Position numbers and translations under genes: made by a program. From Zeugodacus cucurbitae (Eukaryota; Arthropoda; Insecta; Diptera; Tephritidae): DNA of 64,000 bases. Below the pieces are notes generated by a model that was not told where the DNA came from, did not search any database, and saw only the letters and a list, made by a program, of their open reading frames with translations. Below, one piece after another: positions 12,300 to 24,700 of the stretch (position 1 is the stretch's first letter; each line of letters begins with the position of its first letter). The stretch covers positions 53,735,732 through 53,799,731 of the forward strand of contig NC_071668.1 of the NCBI RefSeq assembly GCF_028554725.1, given 5' to 3'.

Positions 12300-13055
12300 T
12301 GTGAGTATTGTCAACATAATTGGCCTACTGAGAGTACTATTCGCAACACCATCACCCATCTTTAGACCCAGCATTTATTATTGTACAATATTCGACCGAA
12401 TGGACCATGTCGTAGCTGGGAGTGTACACAAAATACAGCTTGTGAAATAACTGAAGCCGCTCGACCTTCCTAAGCGACATCGCATGTAGGCTTTTGAAAA
12501 GTACCAATAAGAGCCAACGTTTTTCAGCCAAATTCTGTTCATCGATGAGGACCATTTCAAGCCCAATGGCTATGTAAACAGCAAAATTGCCTCATTTGGG
12601 ACGAAGAGCAACCTGAAGAGATTCAAGTTTGGGGTGGTTTGTGGGCCGATGGATTCATCAGTCCAACGTATCCGTCAATGAAGACCGTTATCGCACCATG
12701 ATAACCGACTATTTCATGCCTGATATTGAAATTCGTGCTCTCATCAAAATTTGATTTCAACAAAACGGCGCCATTCCCACACATCGCATCAATCAATGGA
12801 GCAGAAAATTTCAAGTTTTGGGCTGGTCGATTGGCAACCAAGATTGTGTGATATCACACCGTTAGACGTTTTCCTGTGGGGATATATAAAGTCACGCCTC
12901 GATTCAGGCCTTGGAGCAAAACATCACGCGGGTCATTCGCCAGTTACCAGTCGAAATGCTCGAACTAGTTATCGAAAATTGTACTCAACAGATGTACCAT
13001 GGACAGACGTAGCAGCGGTCAACATTCGAAAGAGATAATCTTTAAAAAAGTAGAT
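12300..13055 (+). pseudogene. Dead Tc1/mariner-superfamily transposase (DDE_3 type)
   Basis: The reading is broken over several frames. Segments recognisable against the arthropod mariner-like DDE_3 family, in order: FIDEDHFKPNGYVN near 12535-12580, the first catalytic-aspartate region; a 'WADGFISP'-like stretch near 12640; a 'FQQNGA' region near 12757; 'TPLDVFLWGYIKS' near 12858-12895; and 'LEQNITRVIRQLPVEMLELVIEN' in pieces at 12910-12975, ending with a GQHSKEIIFKK-like tail before the stop near 13050. Stops and frameshifts are frequent and the amino-terminal DNA-binding part is not recognisable. It cannot make a working enzyme. Confidence 0.75.
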
Positions 13056-15718
13056 GCCAAAGAATATTCTTTCGAAAGGTAATAAATATTCCTCATTAAA
13101 TTTTAATTTTCTGTGTTTTTTTTAATTAGGGATTCTTGAAATGGATCACCATTTACTTATGTCCATCATTCTCTCACCAAATTAAACCTCCAGTTCTCTT
13201 AATGCATCGTGGTATTTTCATCATCCCACAATAGTAAAAGGAAACTAATTGTTACCAAACGATTTACGTCTTTGAAAGTGTTGTTTTTGCTGTTGTGGGG
13301 ACATAAAATATACTCAATAATCTTAAAATAACCCATGATGAGTCTGAAAATTTCAACAGAAACACTATCTGCTCCTGTTTCACATGTGGCAATTGATAGC
13401 TTTATAAATAAACATTAAAACACCAGATTGTACACATACTTGCGGGTGCGCATTCACCTATTTTGCAATCATTAACTTGTTGAACTGCCTCATGCGCTAG
13501 AGATTGCATCTAATCAGATAACACTCATATATTCCTATACAACTGCTATCTGTGGGTTACGTGCGCTTCCATGTAATCCATGTTTGCTATTTTTAGCACT
13601 AAGCTCATGGATTCATTTACATGCAGCGAATACAATAAAAAGGTGAAATGCTCGTAAAAGGGCACTGTAATGCAGGCAAATATGTCAGTCAAGCGAAGAC
13701 ATACATACATACATACTGACTTACACTCGTGCGGCTGTCAAAAGGCGTTAATTCCGAGATTTACTTTATATTTATACATTACAATTGCTGTCAACCGTAA
13801 CGTAGCAGTTGCTTATGTTGTTGTTGCTGCCGTCGCTACGGCTGTCAGTGTCAACGACGCTGATGAGTGACAGTTGTAAACAACGAGTAAAGCAATAAAT
13901 TTCTTAATCAACTCGGAGATTTTTTATGCACGAGTATTTTTTATTTGCTTTTACAAACACCTTTTTTCGCGGCGTTTTTCTTTTTTATTCATAGCGGTTA
14001 CTGGTTGTCAGTGACATGATTGTTGCCACGTTTATTTTGATATTCTCATACATATTTTTAAATGTACTCGCGCGAAAAAATAAATCCGCTATAAAAGTCT
14101 TAGCCTCCTACAGCCCTCATATGGCATGAGTAGGGACGCGTCAAGGGAAACATGGATATATGTTGACATAGGCGTATATATACCATATGTTTGTATGCAT
14201 GTTGCTACATTTATGTAGCTGCAATATATTTGGTGCGCAACATATAAATTTATTTTACAGTTAATTTACAATGCGATAAGCCGCATGAGTGTGCCTCATG
14301 AGGCGCATTCAACAGACTAGCTGTCGCACTGTGGCGTGTAAAAATTAAGTATACGCCTTGGCGGGAGTATGTGAGACACCATCCAAGCGAATGTGGCTAT
14401 GCATGAACGCCTAGAATGTGTACATTAAACCATATATGCTTACAGAATATAGCTATATAGATGTATATATGAGCATTTGACTTATCTTGTGGCTGTAAAA
14501 AAAATGTATGTATACGCTATAGAAATATACATACATACACATATTTGTATGTGGAAACATTTTCACTCTTGTTTCGTATGAATTTCAAAATTTTTTTCTG
14601 CTTATTTCACTAACACATATACATATATACATATGTAAATATGTAAGTGGGTTTGTATGTAGTCCGTACAAGTCATGTGTCAACAATACAAACTGATTTA
14701 TTACATTTTGATAACCTCAAACAACAATAATAATAATTGCTGTCATAATTTATGGCAATTTCGCAGTACGTGTATTTTTTTTACTCGCACTGTTCTCCCA
14801 TATTTCAATTTTAAATGACTTTGTTTACAGCTGTAGCACCAGCGCAATTGCCTTTCAGATGCTGATTAATGCGCACGACTTTGCAATTTACAAATGAGTA
14901 TATTTACCTATAATTGTAACTATGTAGTAGCTACGTAGCGCATATGTGCATAAGTGCTTGAACTCGTATTTCATAATACTTCCACTTACAGTCGAGTAAG
15001 CTCAGTTTCTGGCACAAAGAGTATACATACTTAAACATACAGTTGCAAGCAATAAAAATGCAAATTTTCTTAATGTCTTCCCTGGTCCATTCATTTTTTT
15101 ACTGTCTATGCCAGAAACTTCCATGGCTTTCATTACTCTCTATATTTGTGGCATTAACTAGAGCGATATCAATCGTGAACGAGTAAGAATATATTGATCG
15201 GAAATATAATACAAGTACAAGTACATATTCATATATGGCCAACCCCGGACTTGTGAAATTTTAGAGATGGATTTTGAGGTCACGCAGTATCCACTTTGCA
15301 CCCAAATATTCACGTACGATATGAATAATGTTTTATTCTCTTTTAAGTATCAGTTATCTCTATCAAGTCGATTATGTGGTTATCCAATATAATTTAACGA
15401 TTAATGTGTTTCTACGTTATCTTCTGTGATGTAATCTAATGAGTGCGACGATTGCATCAACTTCCCCTATGTATATACAAGGCCTATATTTTTTGATTCC
15501 TCCTTGTTATATAAATTGTAATTGCTAAATACTTAGAGCTATAGCAAATATATATATTTTTTTTATCAACAACTATTTATTTATTTGTATTTTTAAATTT
15601 ACTTAGTAAACATTTCATTAACAGCTTTTTTTCCTTCCTAAGTATGTCATAATCTACAAAGATAAAGATAATTCTAGTTCTAAAATTTTTACGTGATGAA
15701 TTGCAGGAACTATTGGTC
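13056..15718. other. Intergenic sequence, no gene seen
   Basis: No supported gene. Contains a CATA run at about 13700-13720, GTTGTTGCTGC-type triplets at 13815-13835, and many ATATAC/TATGTA microsatellite stretches between 14140 and 14660 and near 15215. A TATA-like CTATAAAAG occurs near 14090 but has no reading frame after it. Confidence 0.5.
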
Positions 15719-15720
15719 TA

Positions 15721-16057
15721 CAACTTTGCTTCCGCCGTTTTCCAATAGATGTCTCTACGGTCAAGCACTGGTCGATTAAATCGATTAAATCGTTTTATAT
15801 CGATCTTGGACATTTGTGTCAACATTAACCCAACAAAATATTTGTAGAGATCTGTTTGCATCCCAAACTTATTCTCAAAACTGAAAATGTCACTTTTCGA
15901 GCCAAATTCTCGACATTTGCACAGAATACGCATGCTGCCAGAAAGATGGTCAAAAGTAGTAGCTAGCAACGGCCAATATTTTGAATAACATTTTTGTAAC
16001 CGTTTTAATACAAAAAAAAACCTTAAATTTACAAAAAAAACGGCGGAAGCAAAGTTG
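15721..16057. mobile_element. Short Tc1/mariner-type element with TA duplication
   Basis: Starts CAACTTTGCTTCCGCCGTTTT and ends with its reverse complement (16037-16057), flanked by TA on both sides (15719-15720 and 16058-16059). At 337 bp it can hold only a deletion remnant. A frame open through almost the whole element on the minus strand (15718-16062) is probably incidental or a transposase relic; it shows no catalytic motif I can name. The near-perfect 21-bp ends suggest a comparatively recent insertion. Confidence 0.8.
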
Positions 16058-16468
16058 TACACCTAATATGCTATTGATTAAACTATATACCGTGGAGACC
16101 AGTATAAATGTACACCTAAACTAAAAAAGTTGTAAACATTTGTTTGATTATCATTTTGTTATACAACAAATGGGAAGCTGCCAGAATTTTGCACGTCACT
16201 GCAACTGTAGAACCAATTTCAATTATCTATTAATTAGTGTCGCAGTAGATCTGGTATGTAATAATACTAATTTTTTACCCTTCCATTGAGTGTCGTTGAC
16301 CATTTCTAAAAGTTATTTGAATATCTTAACTTCAATATATTTGCAAAGTAAGCTGCCACCAATACATTGAACATAAGATAATACCCAGATAATAGTTTCA
16401 GTAATTCCTTATTATCGTGAATCCATGACTTCAATTCCTTGGGGAATAACTACTGTACATCACGGTGC

Positions 16469-16850
16469 TTAAGGAGTCATACCAATATATCACATAAAAA
16501 TGAGGAGAGGAGAGAAAGTACTCGGCCGAATATTTAGAATTTTTTTGGATCTGAAAAAATGTCGACCTTTTAGGTACAAAATTTGTCGTTATTTTAATGC
16601 CAAATTGCGAATTATCAAGAAATCAAAAATATCGTAGGTCATTGTCTAGAGTACTACTTATGTAGTACTTAGCAATTTTAAATATGTCGTTTCACGTTTA
16701 AAGTTTCGACTATAGTGGCTTATATCGCTCTTTAAAACACTGCCATTCAAAAACGATTCAAGATACGACTTTACCGCTTTCACAAGATATTTATTGAATA
16801 AACTATCGAATAAGCATTGGTATAGATAAACTATTAAAAGGACTAGGTTA
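16469..16850 (-). repeat. Decayed TTAA-MITE fragment, same family as 3166-3697
   Basis: Segment 16690-16830 read in reverse matches 3210-3360: the blocks GAATCGTTTTTGAATGGCAG, AAAGAGCGATATAAGCC and TATAGTCGAAACTTTAAACG have close counterparts there. At the left, TTAAGGAGTCATACC (16469-16483) resembles the family terminus TTAAGGGGTTATACC. The other end is not preserved. Confidence 0.55.
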
Positions 16851-17048
16851 ACTGTACTTGAAAGAAACGGTGTTTTATAAAAATCATGGAAACCAAAAAG
16901 ATGGGGCCAGTGTGTTAAATATAATTGAACTATGAAAATGTGGACAAACATTTTTAACTTTTGCTGAGTATAAAATATGGTATATCAGCAAGACAGTGGT
17001 CCCAAACACACCCCTAGTTTTTTTTAACAATGTAGTTGAAGTTTTACT

Positions 17049-17778
17049 TTAAGGGGTTATATACAGTTAGAATTTTCAAAAAATCGACTTTTTTTAATTT
17101 CATTTTCTTAATGTACATATATTTAAGAATACACACAGAAAATTTCATATCGTTCCGGTGAATATTTTCAAAGTTACAAGCAAATTTGAAAAGGCGTTTC
17201 AGAGTGCTTGGGAGTACAAGGTCCGAGCGGCAGCGCGTTTTTCTCAAAATGGTATTTTCAAAGTCGGTGACCAACATTACTCGAAAACGGATAGACCGAT
17301 TAGTCTCAAATTTTAACACGACCTTCTTAAATATATTTTTTAGTAATAAATCGAAGATTTTTTCTCTCCGATAAATATTTATTTTATAAACAATTTAAGG
17401 CCGAAATTTCGGTGAAGAATCGATTTCTTTTTTTTGAAAAACCGCCATTTTGTCAAAAAATTTTATTTTGCTTATTCCTTCGATTAATTACTAGATTTAA
17501 CATTATTTTAACTAAATCTGTTTGGTTTTTTAATTTCATATGATCCAGTTCCGAGATATAGTGGTCACCGCAAAACGTCTTTTTTGAGAGGAGCTCCTGG
17601 AGATTAGCTGTAGCTCTTTTTCAAATAAATATTTTTACTAGTACTAAGTCTTAAAATACAGTTAAAAGATACCATAATATGTGTATAAATTTTTGGATCA
17701 ATAAATTAAAAAGTTTTCTCAGAAAAAATTCTCGAAAATTCACTTTTTTTCGGCCGTCTAACTGTACATACCCCTTAA
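17049..17778. mobile_element. TTAA-flanked MITE
   Basis: TTAA (17049-17052) is followed by GGGGTTATATACAGTTAGA. The right end is the near-perfect reverse complement, ending TCTAACTGTACATACCCC and then TTAA (17775-17778). The terminal repeats are about 19 bp with two mismatches. TTAA duplication points to a piggyBac-type mobilising enzyme. There is no coding capacity in 730 bp. The interior carries TTCAAAAAATCGACTTTTT and a block with GACCGATTAGTCTCAAATTTT that parallels 3415-3440 in the element at 3166-3697, so the two are related subfamilies. Confidence 0.8.
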
Positions 17779-18227
17779 GCTTTTTTGGAAAATAGTCAAG
17801 AAGCCCTAATGACACAAAAAAAAAATACAAAAACCAAAGCAGAATTTGAAATAAGTACAGGATGCATGGTATTCTTTGAAAAATACGCCACGGCCGTAAT
17901 AGCCAATAAAGGATATTCTGCAATGTATTATTTTTATAACTTATTCCACATAATCAATATGGTACAGAAATATGAATTTGTTTCGCGGATTTTACACTGC
18001 AGGAGAATTCAGTTATTGTTGATCTTACATATTTTTTCTTCTTCCAATTTACTAACCTACTTTTATATTCTGAATTATAATAACCATTTTTAATCATATA
18101 TTTTAACTCTATTAATGCATGTGGAAACACTAATAACAAACTGATTAGCTTATTTTAAACAGATAGCATAATTTAATAATGAATTTTAAAATTTTCCATG
18201 TATAAAAAATTGTAAAAAATAAATGAT
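17779..18227. other. Intergenic sequence, no gene seen
   Basis: A short AT-rich gap between the TTAA MITE and the tRNA-Lys gene. A 102-codon frame on the plus strand has no recognisable feature and overlaps the MITE end, so I do not call it a gene. Confidence 0.5.
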
Positions 18228-18300
18228 CGCCCGAGCAGGGACTTGAACCCTGGACCCTTGGATTAAAAGTCCAATGCTCTACCGACTGAGCTACCCGGGC
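18228..18300 (-). tRNA. tRNA-Lys (anticodon TTT)
   Basis: The minus strand gives a complete 73-nt tRNA. Acceptor stem GCCCGGG pairs with CTCGGGC, with one G-T pair at position 6-67, and discriminator G lies at 18228. The A box TAGCTCAGTCGG and the B box GGTTCAAGTCC are intact. The anticodon loop CTTTTAA carries TTT, reading AAA and AAG codons. A run of six T (18214-18219 in reverse) just downstream is a good polymerase III terminator. There is no intron and no encoded CCA. It stands alone between mobile-element debris and intergenic DNA. Confidence 0.97.
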
Positions 18301-20499
18301 ACATACTTAAACACCAGAGGATCCTCGCTAAGAACACTAGCTATTCAGTACACCAACATAAACCAGAAAAATATGTATTAATTTAAAACCAAATTTTGAG
18401 CTTCGAAAATTTCGAAAGAACAGTTTTCATAGAACTTTGACGCCTGTTATCAATTTGTCGTTCCAGTTATCTCAAAATTAAAATACCACAAAGAATTTAA
18501 TATAAGTATCGAAGAGAATTAAGTTGAATTAAGCGGAAATCCAAAACCGCAAATTATTTAAGAAATAATAAATATAACACTCAAGCCCATATGCGTCAAT
18601 TTTTCAGCGATTAATAAACAAATTAATTTTGTTTGCGGTTGAATTCATGTCAAAGGCATACATAAGTAGCGCATATGAAATCATCGACGCGCATAAAATG
18701 CTTATCAGCGAGCAAGGCAGTATACATATGTAGCTAGGTACAAAATTTCGGGCGGAACTATGTGAGCAAACTAGCAGTTCGCTTCGTTGTTGGCTCCAAA
18801 ACTATTCGCTTGTAGATTTCAGCAATAAACACACAGAAACACACATACATAATAGCAACAACTATATTTAGATACGCCAACGTCACGTTAATTGTACCGC
18901 TTATTGGGGGGCGAATCACGTGTGACAATAATGTACCAGACTAGCCTACAGATAATGTTGGCGGCTGCGAAAACAGTAAAATGAAGATACGCGTGTTTAT
19001 TTCAACACGATTTGTGTGCCGGCCACCGAAGTCATCTGCGCAAACACGGCGAAGGTGAGTAAACACCTATGCACTAAATTTCATAAACATCCGTAAATAT
19101 GTGCTTATATTTATTATATTATGTTTACACAGATACTTTACGGTTACTTTATCACTCCGCAGTCAAGCGAGCAGCATGCAGCGTGTGATATGCGTTTACA
19201 CACAAATATGAGAAGCTTTCACCAAATATTGAGACAACAAATATAAATAGCTCGGCAGTAAAAGCATGTGGATAGAAATATCACGCTACCAACGCACTCT
19301 TCTTCGTAATTCGCCCTCGGAACAGCAACTACATAGCCCACAACATTGTTGCGCTCCACTTCTGGGTGCCAGCATATTTGTTGCTTTCAACGTAATGCCG
19401 CACTGCGCCGCATTTGTCAGCCGACTCTTTAATTACGGTATTTAATATCAAATGACAAATTCTTAAGCCGACGGCTGCTTTATTTGTTTGCGCTGTTAAC
19501 GCTTTATGACTGCTGAATTTATTTACTTTAATTAATTTAGGGTAATTAGCGTTGATGGATGAGGCGCATTAACTTCTGCTGCCGCTGCTGCTGCTGTGTC
19601 GTTGCTTTGCTGCAGAACGCTAAATGGTCTGGGTTGGGCATTATATTTTATATGACTACGTGTTTAAATAAGTAAATACGTTGAGGCTTAAAATTATGAG
19701 CGTTCATAAAATTTTATGTAGCAGTCTTTAACAGTACCATGTTTAGTGGTAGCTACTTTTTTATACCATCTTATACAAAAATAATCTATTTATGCGCTGT
19801 ATATACATATTTCATAGTACATATGCGATAACTTCTACCCATTGTTTTTAACAATAACTGAAATGTGTTTATCAAAAAACCACAAATTGTAGTTTCCGTT
19901 GTGGTTTGGTGTTGCTTAACTTTTAAGGGATTTTCCTGAGTTACTTAAGTTTTTTCGAATAATCCACAATTTTTAGAATCAGCAATGCTACTGAATTTGA
20001 TATAATTACAGAAATAACACATTGTGGAAAAAACTTCATCAGTAATGCGGGGAGCGCAGAGAACTTGTTGGATATCAAATAAGTACTTTTAGTATTTCTA
20101 TTAGGAATTTACAACACAACTGTTAAATTATTTCTCAAAATAAATTTTAGGCAAAATCAGCTATTAGCACTTACGCATGTCTAGTTGAGGGACTTTTCTG
20201 GCCCCCTGAATTCAAAGGAACTGTCAGAATTGCAAGCAATAATGGTCCAAAAGGTAAAAAATGTACAATCAGCATTATTATATTTTTTTTTAATCGCTGC
20301 ATTTCATTTATTTTGATTATATTCATGAGTAGTGCCTAATTAGACTAGTCTTTGGGGAAGTATGTCAAGTCAGTGAGTGGTTCATGCTGATAGACCAGCT
20401 ACATCTAAGTAAGTAAAAATTAATATTTAGTGCGTAATGAGGCATACAGTCCAGTGTACATTGGAAAATGGGATTGACAAAATAGTCATAATATGAGGC
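18301..20499. other. Intergenic sequence; possible promoter-like island at 18.7-19.1 kb
   Basis: Mostly featureless AT-rich DNA. A more GC-balanced stretch at about 18720-19060 contains an initiator-like GCAGTTCG (about 18774-18781), an ATG at 18981 in good context, and a strong donor GAAG|GTGAGT at 19054/19055, so it could be a first exon of an unseen transcript. No downstream exon was found, so it is not called as a gene. Triplet CTG repeats lie near 19580-19600. Confidence 0.4.
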
Positions 20500-20750
20500 A
20501 GCCACGGTGACTTACACCCAGTAATTCCTGGACCGATTTCATTCAACTCCGCCAGCAAGCTATATCCCTGATTATACTTTTTTTATTTTAGGTAAGATGT
20601 CACATATTAACTGATATATATGGTGTAAAAATTATCCATAGACACTGATGTCCTAATGTGCAATATCTGGAGTCTTAAAAAATAATAGTCCGATTTCAAG
20701 AATTCTTTTTTAGCGTGTATATGAACATAAAATTTGGTTTAAATAGCTAA
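20500..20750 (-). repeat. Decayed fragment of family-A repeat
   Basis: The segment around 20640-20712 ('cactgatgtcctaatgtgcaa', 'gtccgatttcaagaattcttttt') parallels 4411-4480 of the interrupted copy. 'ctggaccgatttcattcaact' at about 20529 is also family-A wording. No ends are preserved. Confidence 0.5.
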
Positions 20751-20849
20751 GTAGTTCTTGTAAGGTGTGGTTATTGATCCAAAAGTAGCCGAAAACCGCT
20801 CCAAATTCGTTTGCGACATATTTAGGCCACCTTCAACAAACTGATTTGA

Positions 20850-21765
20850 CCTAATCAGTGGCTTTAGACTTGGAAAATAAACAACTGACCAAATATTCAT
20901 CATGTGCCAAATCTTGGAGAAGACCCGTTTAAAAAGAATCGACACACACCTCCTTTTTGTCGATTTTAAAGCTGCTTTCGACAGCACGAAAAGGAGTTGC
21001 CCGTATGTCACTATGTCTGAAGTTGGTATCCCTGCAAAACTGATACGGCTGTGTAAGCTGACGTTGAGCAACACCAAAAGCTCCCTCAGGATCGGGAAGG
21101 ACCTCTCCGAGCCGTTAGCTACCAAACGAGGTTTCAGACAAGGGGATTTACGATCGAGGGACTTCTTTAACATGATGATGGAGAAAATAATACGAGCTGC
21201 AGAGCTAAATAGAGAAGGTAGAATTTTCTATAAGAGTGTACAGCTGCTGGCGTACGCCGATGATATCGATATCATTGGAAATAACACCCGCTCCGTTAGT
21301 TCTACTTTTTCCAGACTGGATAAGGAAGCGAAGCGTATGGGTGGCGAACGAGGGCAAGACGAAATATCTCATGCCATCAAACAAACAGTCAGCGCATTCG
21401 CATCTTGGCTCCCACGTCACTGTTGACAGTCATAACATTGAAGTTATAGAGAATTTCGTATACCTAGGCACCAGCATCAACACAGATAATAATGTTAGCC
21501 TTGAAATCCAACGCAGAATTACTCTTGCCAACGGATGCTACTATGGACTGAGTATGCAATTGAAAAGTAAAGTCCTCTTTCGACGAACAAAAATCAAATT
21601 CTACAAGGCTCTCATCATTCCCGTCCTACTTTTTGGTGCAGAAGCGTGGACGAAGTCAACATCCGATGAGACGGCACTAGTTTTCGAGAGAAAGGTTTTG
21701 CGGAAAAATTACGGCTATAACCTCATAAACGGTGTCAGGAAGTCAAGAAGAAGAAGTTAATGTTA
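20850..21765 (+). pseudogene. Dead non-LTR retrotransposon, reverse-transcriptase part (copy 1)
   Basis: Frame pieces at 20902-21340 and 21440-21745 encode recognisable reverse-transcriptase blocks. These are VDFKAAFDSTKR (finger/palm motif A), IPAKLIRLCKLTLSNTKSSL, TKRGFRQGD (motif B), LLAYADDIDIIG (catalytic YADD at about 21250-21285), then NFVYLGTSINTDNNVSLEI and ALIIPVLLFGAEAW in the thumb/connection region. It belongs with the insect 'endonuclease-reverse transcriptase' non-LTR group; I cannot fix the clade. A frameshift near 21340 separates the YADD part from the downstream part. Near 21720 the carboxyl end is lost by deletion and joins directly to an AAGAAGAAG tail. The endonuclease half is missing, so this is a 5'-truncated, dead copy. 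Confidence 0.85.
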
Positions 21766-24700
21766 AAAGTATGTGTTGGAGACTCAAATGTATCCAATAG
21801 AGTAATATTTGTTTAATTTTTTGAAAGATAATCAGTTCAAATTTTCATTTTGAGCAGAATGTAGATTATGCAAATAAAATAACGGGCCTAACCATTGAAT
21901 CTGTTTCGATCGAAAAATGGTTCGATCAAAAAATTGTGCGTCGGAATCTTTAAAACCATATCGATAATCAATTTTCGATCGAATTGAACTCATTTACCGA
22001 CTCGATAAAATGCTTTCCGCGGTTGGATTGAATAGTTTTTGGGAAGAAATTTCAAATATATTCCCAATCAAATATCATCATTTGTATATAAACGACTATT
22101 AAACTACTTAAGTTATATGTTTCAAGTTTGCAACAAAGAAAGAAATAAAAATTTAAAACACATGAGGTGGGCCCAAATAAAGAAATGGTAAAAAATGCAA
22201 AACACATTTCTGGAACATGAGGTGGGCCCTTCAGCTAAGATTCTCTTTAATATGTTTAATTTTAAATATGTATATAATGGCATCGTAAACCAACATCATA
22301 TATGAAGGCAATATTTCTCAAGTCCCTCGACACTAGATATTTTTTTCTTAAGGCATAGAGTATTATATTTAATCCATTTTATCATATGCACTTTCCAATT
22401 TCATTTGTGACACATTAGTTGATATATTCTGATTTTCCAAAACGCAATATTGCCGAACAAATTAAAAAGAGCCGACTAAGATCTCAAAGTACCAGACTTT
22501 TGCGTAAAGCCTCAACTGCTTATAAATATAAAATATTTTAAACCAAATGAAAATGGTCAACTGCCAAGGCATTGACACTTGTGGCTTAAATAGCGTTAAA
22601 GCGCTAAAAGTCGGCGGCTCCTTTGAAGTGAGCCATCTCAACAGGCAGAACACAGCAAACAGCTGAAGCAATAGCAAAAACAGACAAACAGTAAAAGAAT
22701 GGCATAATGTAACACAACAAATGAGACTTTAAATGCTTATGTCGCAGTTGTAAAAGACAAAAAGAATGGGTCGGTGAAAAAAGCACAACAAACGGTGGAC
22801 TAAACTAGCGCCCTACCGCTACGAACATGGGCTTAGTGCAGCTAAAGAAAAACCCACAGTAACAATCTACTTGAGTGTCCGCGTTCGTGCTGGTGTTAGT
22901 GGTGGTGGTTGTCGCGGCAAAGTCAAAACTAAAGTGATTGTGTAGAAGAAATATGGAAGTTAAAATGCCATGACAGCATGAACTGCTCAGCACTGACAGT
23001 GCGGCAGTCGACAGTGGACAGGCTTTAAATGTGAGTGACAGCTTCTCAAAAGAGTTAATGCTGTTATTAAGCTGCGCGCACTGCCGCTTTAACCGCTTTA
23101 ACTGCCTTTTAGAGACGGTATTTGCCGCCATTGATTGCATTTGCTTCGTTGTTTGGATGGTTGGCCGGTTGGCTGGACGCTTTGATGGTCGGTTAAGTGA
23201 GCGCGTAATAATTTTTGTACGCTTTAATATTATGATATTTTGAGTGCTTATTGCGTACACTGAGAAAGTTTTCTCAATTGCGGGTAAATAAATTGATATT
23301 TCCCTCGTTTGTAACAATTACTTTGAAAGAGGAAGCAAAATTTGTTTATCGGCGAGTTTCATGTCGCGTAATCTAGTGATTTTAATACAAAAAATTCCCG
23401 TCTCACAGAAAATCCAGGATTCATGAAACATCACGAGTACGAACAAAAAGCTAACGAGTCACTTTTTATTTTTTTTTTTTGGCATTTTATCCTCAAAAAT
23501 CTTTGAGTCTTTTTAAAAAAAAATCGTCGAAGAATATCGATGGATTGGCTAATTAGAATTTGTGTACTATTGGCGATCTCGATACAAGCCGTTTCGAAAT
23601 TATTTGCATGTCAACATTATGTAGTGTTTACAGCCTTGACCCTTACCTTTACCTTCGAAAAGTTAGTGGTTTGCTACCTCAGAAACTCACCCGGCTTCTG
23701 ACTTTCAGTGTAAATGTCTCAAATGTCTTCCCATAGTTTTATTCCGTTTAGTTTCATAATTTTTAGGTCTCCTCGTGGAGATGTCAGTAAGAGCGTGAAA
23801 GGGGGAAAAACATCATCGCATCATACAAATCAAAGCAAATTTATCCGTTCAAATGGCCGAAACTGTCACTTTGACAGTTTTGAGTGATTTGTGAAGACAG
23901 TGCGATAATAATGGCGTTCCTGTCAACGAACACAAGCCACGCAGCAAATTGTCGGTAGTGGTGGTTGACTGTAGTATGAGCGGTTCCTAATGAATAGTTT
24001 TTTGGCTTTTGTTTAAATATTTGAGCAATTGTGCAAATAGTTAGAACTCAATACTTGAATATATATGTATATATGTGTATTGGACAATTGGGACATTTTA
24101 TGGTATCACAAATATTTCCTTGTTTTACATAAAATAAAACTTTAATGAATACACAATAATTTTTCTTAAGTTTTGTAGATTTTTCCATTTCATCGACAAT
24201 CTAAGAAACCCTTTCCCAGTTCTCTGATTCATTATTTTTCTAGACACGCTAAGCGCACAAGCCCCTCACGCGAGTTTCAGGTTTAAATAAATATTAGTGA
24301 ATTTTTGCCAGACCTTGATTTAAATAAATTTCTTGACTTGTTTTGACATTTATGCCAGCGTAACAGAGATGTTTTGTCGCATGTTTGCGCACGTTTTCCT
24401 GTCAACTCATCGCCTTTGCTGTTTTGCTCTGGCGGACGTGAGCTGGTGTCACGAGATTTAACACGACATGGGTTGGGCGTTGAAGAAGAAATGTGCTGAA
24501 CATGTGCGAAACTCGTGAACGCAATGACGTTAGTGGAAAAAACTTTGGAAAAAAATAATTTACGAAGATAATATTTCGATCAAAACAAGTTATATCACGT
24601 GTTTGAATAAGGAGCATATATGTACATATATGTAGGAATGTGCTTACATATGTACATCAAGTCAGCTTTTCTACACGAGTGTAAATATGTACTTTTAGAA

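Noticed and set aside
14088..14097. CTATAAAAG TATA-like box
   Set aside because: No initiator at the right distance that I trust and no reading frame downstream.
15718..16062. 114-codon minus-strand frame treated as a gene
   Set aside because: It coincides almost exactly with a 337-bp TIR element, so it is described there as a probable relic.
22805..23317. 170-codon open frame on the minus strand
   Set aside because: Composition follows GTGGTTGTCG-type simple repeats; no recognisable domain, and an opposite-strand frame is open over the same DNA.
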